Shown piece by piece: positions 1 through 10,800 of a stretch of DNA of 42,792 nucleotides. Source of the stretch: a virus. A program made the translations under genes and the position numbers. The stretch covers positions 1 to 42,792 of the IMG/VR virus record IMGVR_UViG_3300005096_000010; one strand, written 5' to 3'. Under the pieces are notes generated by a model, which was given only the letters and a program-made list of their open reading frames with translations, did not search any database and was not told where the DNA came from. Position 1 is the stretch's first letter, and every line of letters begins with the position of its first letter.

Positions 1-527
1 TAATTTTTGTAAGTTACCCAGTCAATAACGAACTTCGTTTTCACTGGCTTTGTTTCTTCAATTTTTATCATAGAGTATGGGTGTGCCATCGAGGAAAACC
101 ATGTACTGTCGGCTAAATTCCAGGTACCCGAAAACTTTGTTGTTTGCGTAGTAATCTTATACCATTTCATCCCTAAGGAATCTCCCACTGATCTCCCAAC
201 AAATTGACCTACATAAACATTCACATAAATCGAATCAATCGGTTCTGCCCGGATGCTTAATAAGGCATATCCCGACCGATTCTCAATTGGCACCGAAAGC
301 AGCGTATCCGTTTCAGAATTCATGAATTTGACACGTTTATAGGGCCACTGGTTCAAAGTGGTATTGCTGTCAGTAACGACTTCCCAGAATATACTATCAG
401 CCGGATTTTCCGGAAATAACTTAAAAGTGTCATAATATTCGAAAGCAACGTTCTTTCGAAAATTCAGATTGCCGAGAAGGATGATTACCACAATTATCAA
501 AAGAATTGTGTTAATATTATTTTTCAT
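1..527 (-). CDS. Putative surface or exported protein with N-terminal membrane anchor (runs off left edge)
   Basis: The frame starts at ATG 527 with a strong ribosome binding site (AAGGAG, 6-7 bases upstream) just after the giant gene stops at 538. 175 codons are open to the window edge. Residues 6-20 are a hydrophobic stretch (INTILLIIVVIILLGNL) typical of an uncleaved signal anchor. The rest is Thr/Ser/Asp-rich, likely beta-sheet, and resembles extracellular or virion-surface domains, but no family is recognised. If the window is circular, the gene ends after two more codons (Tyr-Gly-stop) across the junction, giving 177 aa. It lies between the ejected polyvalent protein and the tail-spike cluster, so a tail or host-surface role is likely but unproven. 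Confidence 0.75.
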   Translation of the reverse strand, partial: MKNNINTILLIIVVIILLGNLNFRKNVAFEYYDTFKLFPENPADSIFWEVVTDSNTTLNQWPYKRVKFMNSETDTLLSVPIENRSGYALLSIRAEPIDSIYVNVYVGQFVGRSVGDSLGMKWYKITTQTTKFSGTWNLADSTWFSSMAHPYSMIKIEETKPVKTKFVIDWVTYKN

Positions 528-537
528 AATCATCTCC

Positions 538-3500
538 TTATTTTGCTATCAATTCTCTTTCTTTAACCTTAAATTTATTCTGCAAATAAATATATTCAAA
601 ATATTCTTCGGGCTTAAATTTACGTGCTTTTATCTTTATTCTCAACACTTTTAATCGCTCTTTATCTTCCGTTTTCCATTTTTCAACGAGTTTCCAATTC
701 TGTGTAATAATATCTGCAATCTGTTTGTCTTTTTCCTTTTTCGTCAATTTCTTATTCCGCTGAATAGAGCGAATCCGTTTGATTGTGTATTTAATAAAAG
801 GCTCTAATGGATGCGGATTCTCTGTATTTCTGCGAATTAACATTTCACGATATTCACGATAAAATCTCTGCGTGTATTTGTTTCTTAGCGGCATATCCCG
901 TGCAAATAATGTACCGATGATAGGCAGATCTGCCAGTTCTTCGCGCTTTTCTTTTTCCTTTATACCCGTAACTGCTTCTACTGGTCTGATAATTCGGCCA
1001 AATAATCCGCCGGTATAAGCATTGAGTAAATATTCTAATTGAATTGGTGATATACCATCAATCCCCAGCGGTTTCAATATCTTTTTCACCGCCATTTCGG
1101 CTGTCTTGGTGGTCCAGGGATAAGTAATTTCAGACGGTGGTTTTGTTTCTCGCGCATATTTAGGCTCAATAGGCCTGCCCGCCCAATCCTTATTTGCCAT
1201 AACCTGCATATAGGGGCCGATTCCAGCAATATTCATTGGCAAGGGGAATAGACTTACAAATTGTTCGTAAAATAAATATTTCAAATACTCTTCGGTTACT
1301 TCGGGATCATTTTCTAATTCCAGAAGCAGCGTTTGTGTAGCCCCATGAAACAGAGCACCTATGACAAAGGGCGTAGGAATGATTAAATGCGTTCCGTTTA
1401 TCCAGAAGTGGAAATAATTATATCGGAAATGTGGTTCCAGTTTTTCCCATTCATCTCTATTCCGCAGAAAATAAGAAAGCATTGATAGCCCTACAAGCCA
1501 TACGATCCCTTTCGCGAATCGTTTTGCGGCATTAATTCGGGTGTAAACTGGTCTTTGTGTGTAAGGATCATAGCCAGTAATCTCTTTTTCTGTGAAGAAA
1601 GCACGGATAAATTTTGAGAATCCCTGGATACCCGCATTATAGAATGGAATAATCTGATTTAATTCACGACCAACGGTTCCTGCACGTGCAAAATCCACAG
1701 TCACATCCTGGCTGGCCCTGGCGGCTCTGGCAAAGGCTTCCTCTTTGTCCCCGGTCTCCTTAAGTACTTTATAGTAAACTTTTTTAAACTCATCAATGCG
1801 TGTTGCATTTTCAATGGCAGAAAACAGTAATCTTAAGCCTTCAACCGGATGTTTCATCCCAAATTTAATTACATTCCCGTCCACACGTTCGATGAGCAAA
1901 TCGGCCATGGCTTCGAGTTTCGCGCGGTCATATCCGGCCATGGTGGACATCACACCACCAGATTTTGCATAAAGCTCGGCCATCTTTGGATCAATGCCCA
2001 GTTGCTTCAACACATCCGATACTTCCTTTCCGCGCATTAGTTCGGATATTAGACCGCTAACTGTATTGTGTAATGGGATTGTTTTTCCGCTTTGTGACAT
2101 TACCAAACCTTCAAAAGAATCCCGGAGTGCGTTACGGATAAATATAAAAGAAGGATTGATACCCGTAGCGCCGAGGCGCACTGCCCTTGCAAAAGGGGCA
2201 AGAAATTTAGCAAGTCCAGTAACAGGTTTCGCGTCAATCTGCATAATGAATTTATAAAGTTCTGGGTGCAATTCATACCATTTGCGTCTTCCATTTTCCC
2301 AAACAGATACTACTGGAATACCCTGTTTGTTGAAATAAACCTGCGTAAAAAAAAGATTCAATTTTATATCGATGTCCCCGATATCTTCATTTGGTTCTAC
2401 CACGCCAAGATCTGTTAGCATATCTACTAAATTATTTACACTAATTGTCTTTGCCTCCACCGGCGGGCTGGTCTTTTTAATCAATGCAGACAGACCTTCA
2501 AAATTGGTCAAATTGACCATAGCATTCATTAACCGCGCTTTCTGGGCCCATATTACCATTCGCTCCGTATGTTTAATCCACGCATTTATCATTGGCTCCA
2601 ACGGTAAATCAGATCCCTTCGCACGCTTGATTGGTGAAGGTTGATTGGCCAAACCTCTTCGAGTAATAGCATAAACAAGGTCTTTATCACTTAATAAATT
2701 CCTGAGCAAAGGAATGTAATATGGGTATCGATCACGCATCTTCTGATAGAGCTCTTCGGATATACCACCCTCGCGCATGACCATTCGCAAAAGTTCATCA
2801 AAATATTTCGTTACTTCATCGCCGAGATCATCAAAATCCTTATTTTTGTACTTATCTACAATGTACCTTGCCTGCTCTTCGGAAATCCCCGGATTTTTCG
2901 GTTCAACACCCTCTTCCACTGGATTCCACCAGGTCAATGCATGTCTTGCATAGATGTACATCAGAAAATCATCTAATCGATGTCCGCGATCTACGACATC
3001 TTTAAGGATTTGCCGGATGCCACGGGTAATTGTTTCACCAGTATGAATATCGTAAACCCCATTATTAATCATTTCATCGGCAATCGCTCCAGCTTTCATC
3101 TTAAAATTGCGGTAAATATGAATGGGATTCTCTTTTGCCCTGAGACCATAATAGTTAGCTCCCAGCATCTTTTTAAATAACCACTCAACAACTGCCGCAT
3201 CATCAACGAATTTCTGACGCAGACGCTGATAGAGCAACGCGATACTGTTTAGCGTGTGTTCAAAAGGTGAATCCCCGATATCCTTTAGCACTTCTTTAAT
3301 TCGTTTAAGCCGATTTCTCGGTTCTGTTAGGCCCGCTTGTGCTTTGACAAAATTCTCGATCCCCTGTTCTCTAAATTTCTTAATTAATTTCCGTGCCTTA
3401 CGGAAGCTTTTATTTTTATCATGTTTTTCAAGAATCTCACTTTCAAAATATTCTGTAAAGTTAGGTGCATATCGTTTTGTATCTTCTCCAGTTAACCATA

Positions 3501-6500
3501 AACGAATGAATTCAGAAAACCCTTCGGCAGTGCGTCTCAAATCCTGATCATAGTCCAGATTTCTTAGCTCAGCGTTGAAAACTTCTTTGCCGAAGTCTTG
3601 ATCAATATCCACTTTACCAAACATGCGATTTTGCAGGTAATGACCTAATTCATGGGCAATAGCGTCAATATCTGCTTCACTTCTGGATTTGACCAATCCG
3701 TAAACGTAATATTTCGCTTTAATCTCTTTGAGCCATCGATCCAGATTTTTCTTTCTGAATTGGACCTCCGGGAACAGCTTACGTAATTTTCTGATCAAAT
3801 CCTTAGTGGACATTGCTTCCTGCTCGCCCACATCAACAATCAAATCCGCCGGAGCCTGAATCGGACGAACGGTGCCAGCTGCCACAGCAAATCCTTCTCC
3901 TTGGCGCCGTCTCCGGATGGATTTCCCCTTTTCTTCAAGAATTTCATTTACTAATGCTTCGCTGGATTCAACAATGCCTTCTTCAATATCAAGTTTTTTG
4001 ACATCCCCTTTTACCGTTGCTCCCAGCGCTTTCATTTTATAAGAAATGATTGCCTTATTCCATTCATCGACTTCTGTATCAGAAAAAATAAAGTAAACTT
4101 TTGCACGGGATTTAGTCGTTACACGAACAATACGGCCAGCCATCTGGACGTTATCCATCGCTGAAAATGGCGGCGTAATAACAATCATACTTCGCGGCTT
4201 ATCGCCGATTACATCATCCAGATTGATGCCCGTACCCCCGCTTTGTGGGGTTGCCACCAATACCTTAGTTTCACCTTTTTGAAAACGCTGGATTTCTTTT
4301 TTCGCGTCTTTATTAGAACCATATACTCTGGAAAAAGAATTTTCCCCGTATTTCTCCGTTAAAGCTTGCTCTAATTCTTTTATCGTTCCTTCAGTGGCAG
4401 AAATAACCTCCACATGGTAGTCCACGAGATTACCAGATTGATCATAAATTGGAGTTCGATGAACAACTTCTGTTGCATTAACTCTTGTGGCAAATACGAC
4501 AACTTGTCTACCTTCTTTAATCTCTCTCTCAATGATTTCCAGAGTGGAATTTACTTTGTAATATTCTAAAGCCCGGCGTTGCGCCATGAGATTCCTGGCC
4601 TTCAGCAATCCATCCATTTTTGGATCGCCGGTCATCATATTTGTATAATATTTGTCGATGGCCTCAAGATCAATGTATGCCTGATCAGGTAATTGAACCG
4701 TTACAACTTCCACATCCAGCTTATCCAATGATACTTCACGTTTAACCATCTTTCCTTCAGATGTAAGCTGGTCAAAGTAACGGGACAAATTAGCGGCCAT
4801 TTCTGCAGCAGTTACATCCGGTTTCCTGGAATAGTAAATGATTTCTTTTCTGCCATATTTCGTGTTGATTTTTCGACGTACTTCAATGACACCCAGTTCA
4901 TTAAGGATGGCCAGGAATTCATTGTAGTCTTTAAAAATCCCGAGCTTATTCAAATAATAAATTTGTTGGGGTTTGTCTAATGGTGTGGCCGAAGCATAAA
5001 GTACCCGCGCGGAATATTCGGCAAGTCTAATCCCGTTTTTCGCTTTGGCGCTTTTATCAAAATTTTTCAAATTGTGAGATTCATCGAATATTAAAACAGA
5101 TAATCTCGAACCAATAGACAATGGGATCTTTTTGCGTGTAAGGTCATGATATGTAGCTACATAAATTTTATTGTCTTCAATGTTCCCTTTGAACCTCTCA
5201 ATTTCCACTCCGAGTACAGCCGCATCCTTTTCAAACGCATCTTTGATAATTCGATCGTTTTCCGTAATGATTAGCGCAGGTTTGTTTTCTCTGTCCGCAT
5301 AATATGCCGCAATAGCAAGTTCTTGCATTGTTTTTCCTGCACCCGTTCCATCGGCAAGTAAAAAACCACCATTTTTATCAATGGATTCAATTGCCAGATT
5401 AACGCCATCTCTTTGATGTGGTTTTAAAATTCCGCTAATGCTCGGATGTAAGTGATCCTCCGACGGACTCCGGGTGAATTCCGACCGCGCTTCGACAACT
5501 TCTTCGTATTTTCTTGGACTTCGTGGTAAAAGTCGGTATTTACGTCCACGACCACTTTCTTTTGCAATGCTTTTCGAAGTCTCTTGTGATTTGCCTTCAT
5601 CTCTGGCCTCCTTATGATCTATTAATTGCTTAATTAAAACTCGATTTGCATCAACACGGAATGTTGCCAAATCATCCTCAACGAAATCCGGGTGAATCTC
5701 AACAATCTCACCATTATTAAGTACCCGAACAATTGTGCCAGTAACTTCCTTTTCCCATTCTTTTTCCGGTTTAACCAGTACCTTAGTCCCATAGAATCTT
5801 TCTTCTTCCTCAATGGGCACTTTACCGATGACTTTATCAAATGAATTTTCTTCTGCCGGTTTGTTGATAGTTACTAACCGCACCTTCACTCCAGTCGGTC
5901 TCTCGGAAGAAAGAAAAGCTCCTTCTGGCAACTTCTCACTTTCCCCACCAATTCGCGCTAACCATTCACGAAATTCGACGCTCTTTTTATCTGTTCTATT
6001 AAATGGGCCTTCACTCATGATGGCCACAAGTTTGCCACCGGGTTTAAGCAGTCGATAAGCATGCTGGACATGATCAATGTCTTGACCGTTCTCAAACGGT
6101 GGGTTCATTAAAATTTTATCGTATTCTCCTTCAAATTGCAGAAAATCCTGGCCGACGATTTTAAATCCGCGCAATTCCAGTAATTCACGCAATGTTGAGC
6201 TAATCTCGATAACATCCGGTTCAACGCCTGTTTTCTCACGTATGACCAATGCAATATTCCCTTTTCCTGCACTTGGTTCTAATACCTTATCGCCCTTTTT
6301 AATATCAGCGATTTCGACCATCCGCTCCGCAATTGGCTTTGGAGTCGGAAAGTAGCTTTCTATTTTTGTTCCGATTAATTCACGTTCACGTTCCTTAATC
6401 TTTTCTTCTTTAATTTCAGCTTCAGTTTTTGGTCTGATGTATTCATTTAATAACTTCTTAACTTTTTTTAAGTCACCCGTTGTCTCAATTCCTGCACGCT

Positions 6501-9500
6501 CAAATCGCCTGATTTGTTTGATCGTATCATCAAGTATTTTCAATGTTGGATTGATTTCACCTTTTTGTTTCTTAATCGCCTTCAGAATAGATTCTACAGC
6601 ATCGATTTCAACATCAGATAATATAGCTTTTGCCCCTTCACCGGATAATCTCTTTTCAATTTTCTTGATTATCGCTTTATCTTTGGAAATCCCTTTTACA
6701 TTTTCACTGTCTTTCAGTAAATCGTTGAGTCGGAATGGATATAAAACAACTTCCGGAAAATTTTCTAATCTGAGTACATCTTTAATAATTTGCTGAGTGT
6801 CCAATTTGAAAAGAGCAGAATTCAATTGGCCTTTTTCCGCATCTGTGATCATTCCCTTAATGATATCTCTCACTTTCTTAAGAAATTCCGCTTCCCGGGC
6901 CATACCGGCGGCAATTCTTGCCCTTCTCGGCGTAACACGTTGTTGAGCAATCGCCGGATTTTCCAGCTCATCAATTTTCTTTTCAATGCCGGGTAAAATC
7001 TTTTCTAATTTTTGAGCTAACTTCTGCTGATCAGTTGGAGGTTGTTTTTCTTCTTTCTCAGCTTTTTCAGGAACAGTTGGAGCCGTTTCAGTTGCTTCTT
7101 CAATTCCTCGGTTGATGGCATCACGACGACCTTGTTTGATTTCCTGGATGGTTTCATCCTTTACACCTTCCTCTCTTATTTCATTTTCAAGATTCTCTAT
7201 TTGACTGAATAGATCTAATTGAGATTGCCGTATTTTTTTAAGCGCTTCATCTCGGTTCTGCTTTAACTCAATTAATTCCTTTTGAATTGCGGAAACTTTC
7301 TCTTCATAAGGCTTTAGCGCATTAATTAATTGTTCACCTTCAGCCCCTTGTTTCAGAAAATATTTACGTTTTTCATCAAGCTCTTTCTTGGCATCTTTGA
7401 GTTCGCCTTCTAAATGCGCGATTTTTTCATCGTATTCAATTTCATCTGCACTACGTGGTACAAGATTTTTCAGATTAAGAGGTTGGCCTTTAATTCCACC
7501 GAAAAGTCCACCACCACGTTTCTGGATTGCGCGATTTATGAATTCTCGGAATTCTGAAGATGTACCGAATCGTTTACCAAATTCCATTAAATAATCCCAC
7601 ATCTCAGTTTCGTGGGAATCTTCAAGTTCCGTGAATTGACGCCTGGCCTCCCCAACCCATTGGGCATATTTAACTACATCCGGATCTTCACCAGTGCGTT
7701 CAAGCGCTTCAATAACTTTACCGTCTGGATTTAAGAAAGAATAAGCAAGGATTCGATTTGCGTTTCGACCTTCGTATTTTTGTGCTTCTTCAATGATTTC
7801 CTTTCTGCTTTTCCCCTGTCTTCTGAGTTCACGGTAGTATTGAGCACGTTCGACGGCCGTTTCTTTTGTGGCCAATACATTCGATCGTTTAGCGATTTCC
7901 TGAGCTTCCTGTTTACTTACTCCTCGAATGATTTTGGCAGGGATTTTCTCAAAATCCGTTAGACCCTCTTTTGCTAATCGCTTAAAAGCCTCAGTTCTTG
8001 AATGCCCGGCAAGGATATACAATTCATTCGTTTCCGGATCTTCCCACAATAAAATTGGATCGAACTCCTCAAATCGGAATTCACCCTTTTTTGCAGCCTC
8101 AACAATTCGATTTACAGACTCTTCGCTGTATTCACGTTTGCGATTTTGAAAGGCATCAACATCGGTTTTAATTTGAGATAAAGGTATATCAGAAATTTGG
8201 ATTTTTTCTGTTGGTTTAAGTTCCTTCCGTTCCTTCAATTTATTTTTGATTCTTTCATATAGGTTTTTAATTAAATTATAATTCTCCTCTAATTTTTTCG
8301 TCATTGCATCATCGGGCATCTTCTGGCGCATTTCTGCAAGAGAAGGTTCAACTCTTTTCATGTAATTTTTTAATTCCTGAAGGATTACATCAGCGTTGTT
8401 AGGTTGTTCCTGCTTCAACAATAATTCAGCACGTTCAACGAGTCCTGATATGAGATTATCTGGTTTTTCTGGTGTTCTACCTTCAGACTTCTCTAATAAT
8501 TTGTTGTTTATGTCTTCATATTTTTTAAATAAGTCTGGATAATTGCTAAGGATATCGGGTGGGACTGGATGACCTTTTAAAATCTGCTTTTCAATAGTCT
8601 TTTTATGTTGAATCAATTGAATTTCATCAAATAAGTTACTCTCAGTTAAATCTTTGCCTTTCTTTTTCAGTTCTCTTCTGGCGATCTGTTCTACTTGTTC
8701 ATCGGATAGATGGGCATATAGTGTTTTTTCTTCGGCTTCCTTCTCTTCCTGTTTTTTCCGATAGGTCTTAATTTCATCCATGAATCGTTCATATGGAATG
8801 ATCTCAACATCTTTAGCTTCTTCTTCAAATCGCTTTCGACTCTCCTTATCTAATTCATGGATTTCTGGACGATATCCAATTGTGGAACCTTGCGGATCGT
8901 TAACCAAAACAACTGCCTTCTTGGCGCCCGGGACAAACTGTAACCCTACATATTCGACCGGGATTTTCTCTTCTTTTTCTGGTACCGCTTCTTCGCCCTT
9001 TCGACCTTCTTCCGGTCGTATCCCGGATATACCGGGTTGTCCGGGTGCTGGCTGTTCCAGATCCTTGCGGCCTTCCGTTTCGCGGCCTTCAGGGGCAATC
9101 CTTCTCTCACGAATTTGTCCCTCATCTTTTCGTAACCTTTGGGCATTTTCTATTTCCTCCGCTAATGCCTTTTTGCCAATCTGGAAAATATTCCCTTTGT
9201 CATTCTTTACTGTCACTAAAGATCCTGTAATATCAGTAATCTCAACCGGGCCATATTTTTCTGTATCTACGATATTTCCGATTTTAATCTCAGCAGGCTT
9301 CTCAATTCTTTGTTTAATAGGCTCCTTCTTCTTTTTTGCGCGTTGTTTAATTCGTTCCAACTTTTCACGATCTATTTTTTCCCTGCGTTTACGCTCTTCC
9401 TCGCCGCGAACATTAATGCGTTCATGAAGTTGTCTTTGTTTAAACTCTTCCAGTGTTTCACCGAGACGAACGGGGCCACCTGGACGTTGAACATTTAATG

Positions 9501-10800
9501 CTTCGCGCTTGGCAATTTCATCAAGGATCTGTCGATATTGCTCTTCTTCTGCTCTCTCCATCCTTTGTTGTTGGATCGCATTAATTGCATCGACGTTAAT
9601 CTGTCCAACAGCTCGACCACCCAGCAAGATAGCCATGGGGCCGGCGGATTCTAAGAGTGTACGCATTACGTTTATGAAATAGTCACGGAGACCGAAGTTT
9701 TGGACATCTGTTCCAGCGATCAAATTTGATATCTTTCGTCCCACATCCTGAAAGATCATTTGCGATAATTCCTGTAAACCTTCTTCGCCAACTTCCTGAA
9801 TCCAGTCGCGCCCATATCGCTTTACCATCTGCTGGACATACTCTTTAGCCGTATCGGCGATAATACGGTTTGCTGTTTGTTTGAGGCCTGGAAAAATTTT
9901 CGCTGCCTGACTGAATTCTATGGCTGCATAGGGTAAACCACCTGCCTGTGAAACAATAGAAGCTATTTCTCTGGGTATCCCTTCACGACGAAGATCCCTG
10001 TACAAATCCCCAACACCTTGCCGATACCAATATTGTGCGGATCCAATAATAGTACCAATCGATGCTGCAGCCGGGACTGTGAAAACTTCTTCTGGAGCAA
10101 GGATTTGTGGCCCGGCCTGGCCTGCGGCAGCTGCAGCGCCTGCCAGTGCACCACCGTAAATTAAACCTTCAAGCGTACCCTTTGCCATGGGGCCAGCAAT
10201 ACCAGCGGCACCATAAACAAATTTCTCCAGCCAGTTGCGTGCTTTAATTGGATCATCTTTGTACATCTCAATAAATTTCTTTTCCGCTACCTGCCATTCG
10301 CGATCACCACTTAATCCAACTGCCGCCTGATAAGCAAGATGATCGATGTTAACATCTTCCATAGACCGCTTAAATGATTCCTTTAGATTCTCAAGGAATC
10401 CTCTCGGTCTGGGTTCAAGTTTGGGCAATGGCTTTTCTTTAACTCCCGGGGCATACTTTAAACCCGCAGGGAGAGGCGGAGGAGTAACCTCTCCCTGCTG
10501 TGGTTCGGCCGTGGGAGCTGGAGGAGGTACGGCAGAAGGAGTAATCTTTTCTTTTCGGAGTTGTGGCAACTCTCTGACTCCACCAGCAAGCGTAATTAAT
10601 TTGGCTTCTGCTGGCTCCTGTGGGCCAGGGGCTTTATATTTAATTTTTCCTGCGAATCTTAACGTGAAAGCACCCAAAAATTTATTGTAAGGGATGTCTG
10701 AATAATATTTCTTATGAATCCCTTTCAGGATTTGATCATCAGAGAGATCATTGTATTGCGGGTATTTCTCCCTGAAATTTTTGAGTGCCTGATCAATCAT
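538..10800 (-). CDS. Giant polyvalent protein: ParB-like, N6-adenine methyltransferase, SF2 helicase and metallopeptidase domains (3420 aa)
   Basis: This single 3420-residue frame fills a quarter of the window. The N-terminus (1-50) has the YPQYNDLSD-type motif seen on phage internal proteins, followed by a Pro-rich linker and an Ala/Gly hydrophobic stretch near 195-260. A ParB/Srx-like region with AGHSR at 931-935 lies within about 870-1050. A class I methyltransferase has EPSAGKG at 1508-1514 and NPPF at 1566-1569, the adenine-N6 signature. An SF2 helicase resembling Strawberry-notch proteins has Walker A DGTGAGKT near 1817-1824, DESH at 1906-1909 and MAGRIVRV near 2220. A zinc peptidase motif HELGH is at 2383-2387. 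The long C-terminus resembles large-polyvalent-protein-associated regions and has hydrophobic segments near 3080-3130. Such proteins are thought to be packaged and injected with the DNA, protecting or remodelling it on entry. The start overlaps the upstream stop (ATGA). Confidence 0.9.
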   Translation of the reverse strand: MIDQALKNFREKYPQYNDLSDDQILKGIHKKYYSDIPYNKFLGAFTLRFAGKIKYKAPGPQEPAEAKLITLAGGVRELPQLRKEKITPSAVPPPAPTAEPQQGEVTPPPLPAGLKYAPGVKEKPLPKLEPRPRGFLENLKESFKRSMEDVNIDHLAYQAAVGLSGDREWQVAEKKFIEMYKDDPIKARNWLEKFVYGAAGIAGPMAKGTLEGLIYGGALAGAAAAAGQAGPQILAPEEVFTVPAAASIGTIIGSAQYWYRQGVGDLYRDLRREGIPREIASIVSQAGGLPYAAIEFSQAAKIFPGLKQTANRIIADTAKEYVQQMVKRYGRDWIQEVGEEGLQELSQMIFQDVGRKISNLIAGTDVQNFGLRDYFINVMRTLLESAGPMAILLGGRAVGQINVDAINAIQQQRMERAEEEQYRQILDEIAKREALNVQRPGGPVRLGETLEEFKQRQLHERINVRGEEERKRREKIDREKLERIKQRAKKKKEPIKQRIEKPAEIKIGNIVDTEKYGPVEITDITGSLVTVKNDKGNIFQIGKKALAEEIENAQRLRKDEGQIRERRIAPEGRETEGRKDLEQPAPGQPGISGIRPEEGRKGEEAVPEKEEKIPVEYVGLQFVPGAKKAVVLVNDPQGSTIGYRPEIHELDKESRKRFEEEAKDVEIIPYERFMDEIKTYRKKQEEKEAEEKTLYAHLSDEQVEQIARRELKKKGKDLTESNLFDEIQLIQHKKTIEKQILKGHPVPPDILSNYPDLFKKYEDINNKLLEKSEGRTPEKPDNLISGLVERAELLLKQEQPNNADVILQELKNYMKRVEPSLAEMRQKMPDDAMTKKLEENYNLIKNLYERIKNKLKERKELKPTEKIQISDIPLSQIKTDVDAFQNRKREYSEESVNRIVEAAKKGEFRFEEFDPILLWEDPETNELYILAGHSRTEAFKRLAKEGLTDFEKIPAKIIRGVSKQEAQEIAKRSNVLATKETAVERAQYYRELRRQGKSRKEIIEEAQKYEGRNANRILAYSFLNPDGKVIEALERTGEDPDVVKYAQWVGEARRQFTELEDSHETEMWDYLMEFGKRFGTSSEFREFINRAIQKRGGGLFGGIKGQPLNLKNLVPRSADEIEYDEKIAHLEGELKDAKKELDEKRKYFLKQGAEGEQLINALKPYEEKVSAIQKELIELKQNRDEALKKIRQSQLDLFSQIENLENEIREEGVKDETIQEIKQGRRDAINRGIEEATETAPTVPEKAEKEEKQPPTDQQKLAQKLEKILPGIEKKIDELENPAIAQQRVTPRRARIAAGMAREAEFLKKVRDIIKGMITDAEKGQLNSALFKLDTQQIIKDVLRLENFPEVVLYPFRLNDLLKDSENVKGISKDKAIIKKIEKRLSGEGAKAILSDVEIDAVESILKAIKKQKGEINPTLKILDDTIKQIRRFERAGIETTGDLKKVKKLLNEYIRPKTEAEIKEEKIKERERELIGTKIESYFPTPKPIAERMVEIADIKKGDKVLEPSAGKGNIALVIREKTGVEPDVIEISSTLRELLELRGFKIVGQDFLQFEGEYDKILMNPPFENGQDIDHVQHAYRLLKPGGKLVAIMSEGPFNRTDKKSVEFREWLARIGGESEKLPEGAFLSSERPTGVKVRLVTINKPAEENSFDKVIGKVPIEEEERFYGTKVLVKPEKEWEKEVTGTIVRVLNNGEIVEIHPDFVEDDLATFRVDANRVLIKQLIDHKEARDEGKSQETSKSIAKESGRGRKYRLLPRSPRKYEEVVEARSEFTRSPSEDHLHPSISGILKPHQRDGVNLAIESIDKNGGFLLADGTGAGKTMQELAIAAYYADRENKPALIITENDRIIKDAFEKDAAVLGVEIERFKGNIEDNKIYVATYHDLTRKKIPLSIGSRLSVLIFDESHNLKNFDKSAKAKNGIRLAEYSARVLYASATPLDKPQQIYYLNKLGIFKDYNEFLAILNELGVIEVRRKINTKYGRKEIIYYSRKPDVTAAEMAANLSRYFDQLTSEGKMVKREVSLDKLDVEVVTVQLPDQAYIDLEAIDKYYTNMMTGDPKMDGLLKARNLMAQRRALEYYKVNSTLEIIEREIKEGRQVVVFATRVNATEVVHRTPIYDQSGNLVDYHVEVISATEGTIKELEQALTEKYGENSFSRVYGSNKDAKKEIQRFQKGETKVLVATPQSGGTGINLDDVIGDKPRSMIVITPPFSAMDNVQMAGRIVRVTTKSRAKVYFIFSDTEVDEWNKAIISYKMKALGATVKGDVKKLDIEEGIVESSEALVNEILEEKGKSIRRRRQGEGFAVAAGTVRPIQAPADLIVDVGEQEAMSTKDLIRKLRKLFPEVQFRKKNLDRWLKEIKAKYYVYGLVKSRSEADIDAIAHELGHYLQNRMFGKVDIDQDFGKEVFNAELRNLDYDQDLRRTAEGFSEFIRLWLTGEDTKRYAPNFTEYFESEILEKHDKNKSFRKARKLIKKFREQGIENFVKAQAGLTEPRNRLKRIKEVLKDIGDSPFEHTLNSIALLYQRLRQKFVDDAAVVEWLFKKMLGANYYGLRAKENPIHIYRNFKMKAGAIADEMINNGVYDIHTGETITRGIRQILKDVVDRGHRLDDFLMYIYARHALTWWNPVEEGVEPKNPGISEEQARYIVDKYKNKDFDDLGDEVTKYFDELLRMVMREGGISEELYQKMRDRYPYYIPLLRNLLSDKDLVYAITRRGLANQPSPIKRAKGSDLPLEPMINAWIKHTERMVIWAQKARLMNAMVNLTNFEGLSALIKKTSPPVEAKTISVNNLVDMLTDLGVVEPNEDIGDIDIKLNLFFTQVYFNKQGIPVVSVWENGRRKWYELHPELYKFIMQIDAKPVTGLAKFLAPFARAVRLGATGINPSFIFIRNALRDSFEGLVMSQSGKTIPLHNTVSGLISELMRGKEVSDVLKQLGIDPKMAELYAKSGGVMSTMAGYDRAKLEAMADLLIERVDGNVIKFGMKHPVEGLRLLFSAIENATRIDEFKKVYYKVLKETGDKEEAFARAARASQDVTVDFARAGTVGRELNQIIPFYNAGIQGFSKFIRAFFTEKEITGYDPYTQRPVYTRINAAKRFAKGIVWLVGLSMLSYFLRNRDEWEKLEPHFRYNYFHFWINGTHLIIPTPFVIGALFHGATQTLLLELENDPEVTEEYLKYLFYEQFVSLFPLPMNIAGIGPYMQVMANKDWAGRPIEPKYARETKPPSEITYPWTTKTAEMAVKKILKPLGIDGISPIQLEYLLNAYTGGLFGRIIRPVEAVTGIKEKEKREELADLPIIGTLFARDMPLRNKYTQRFYREYREMLIRRNTENPHPLEPFIKYTIKRIRSIQRNKKLTKKEKDKQIADIITQNWKLVEKWKTEDKERLKVLRIKIKARKFKPEEYFEYIYLQNKFKVKERELIAK

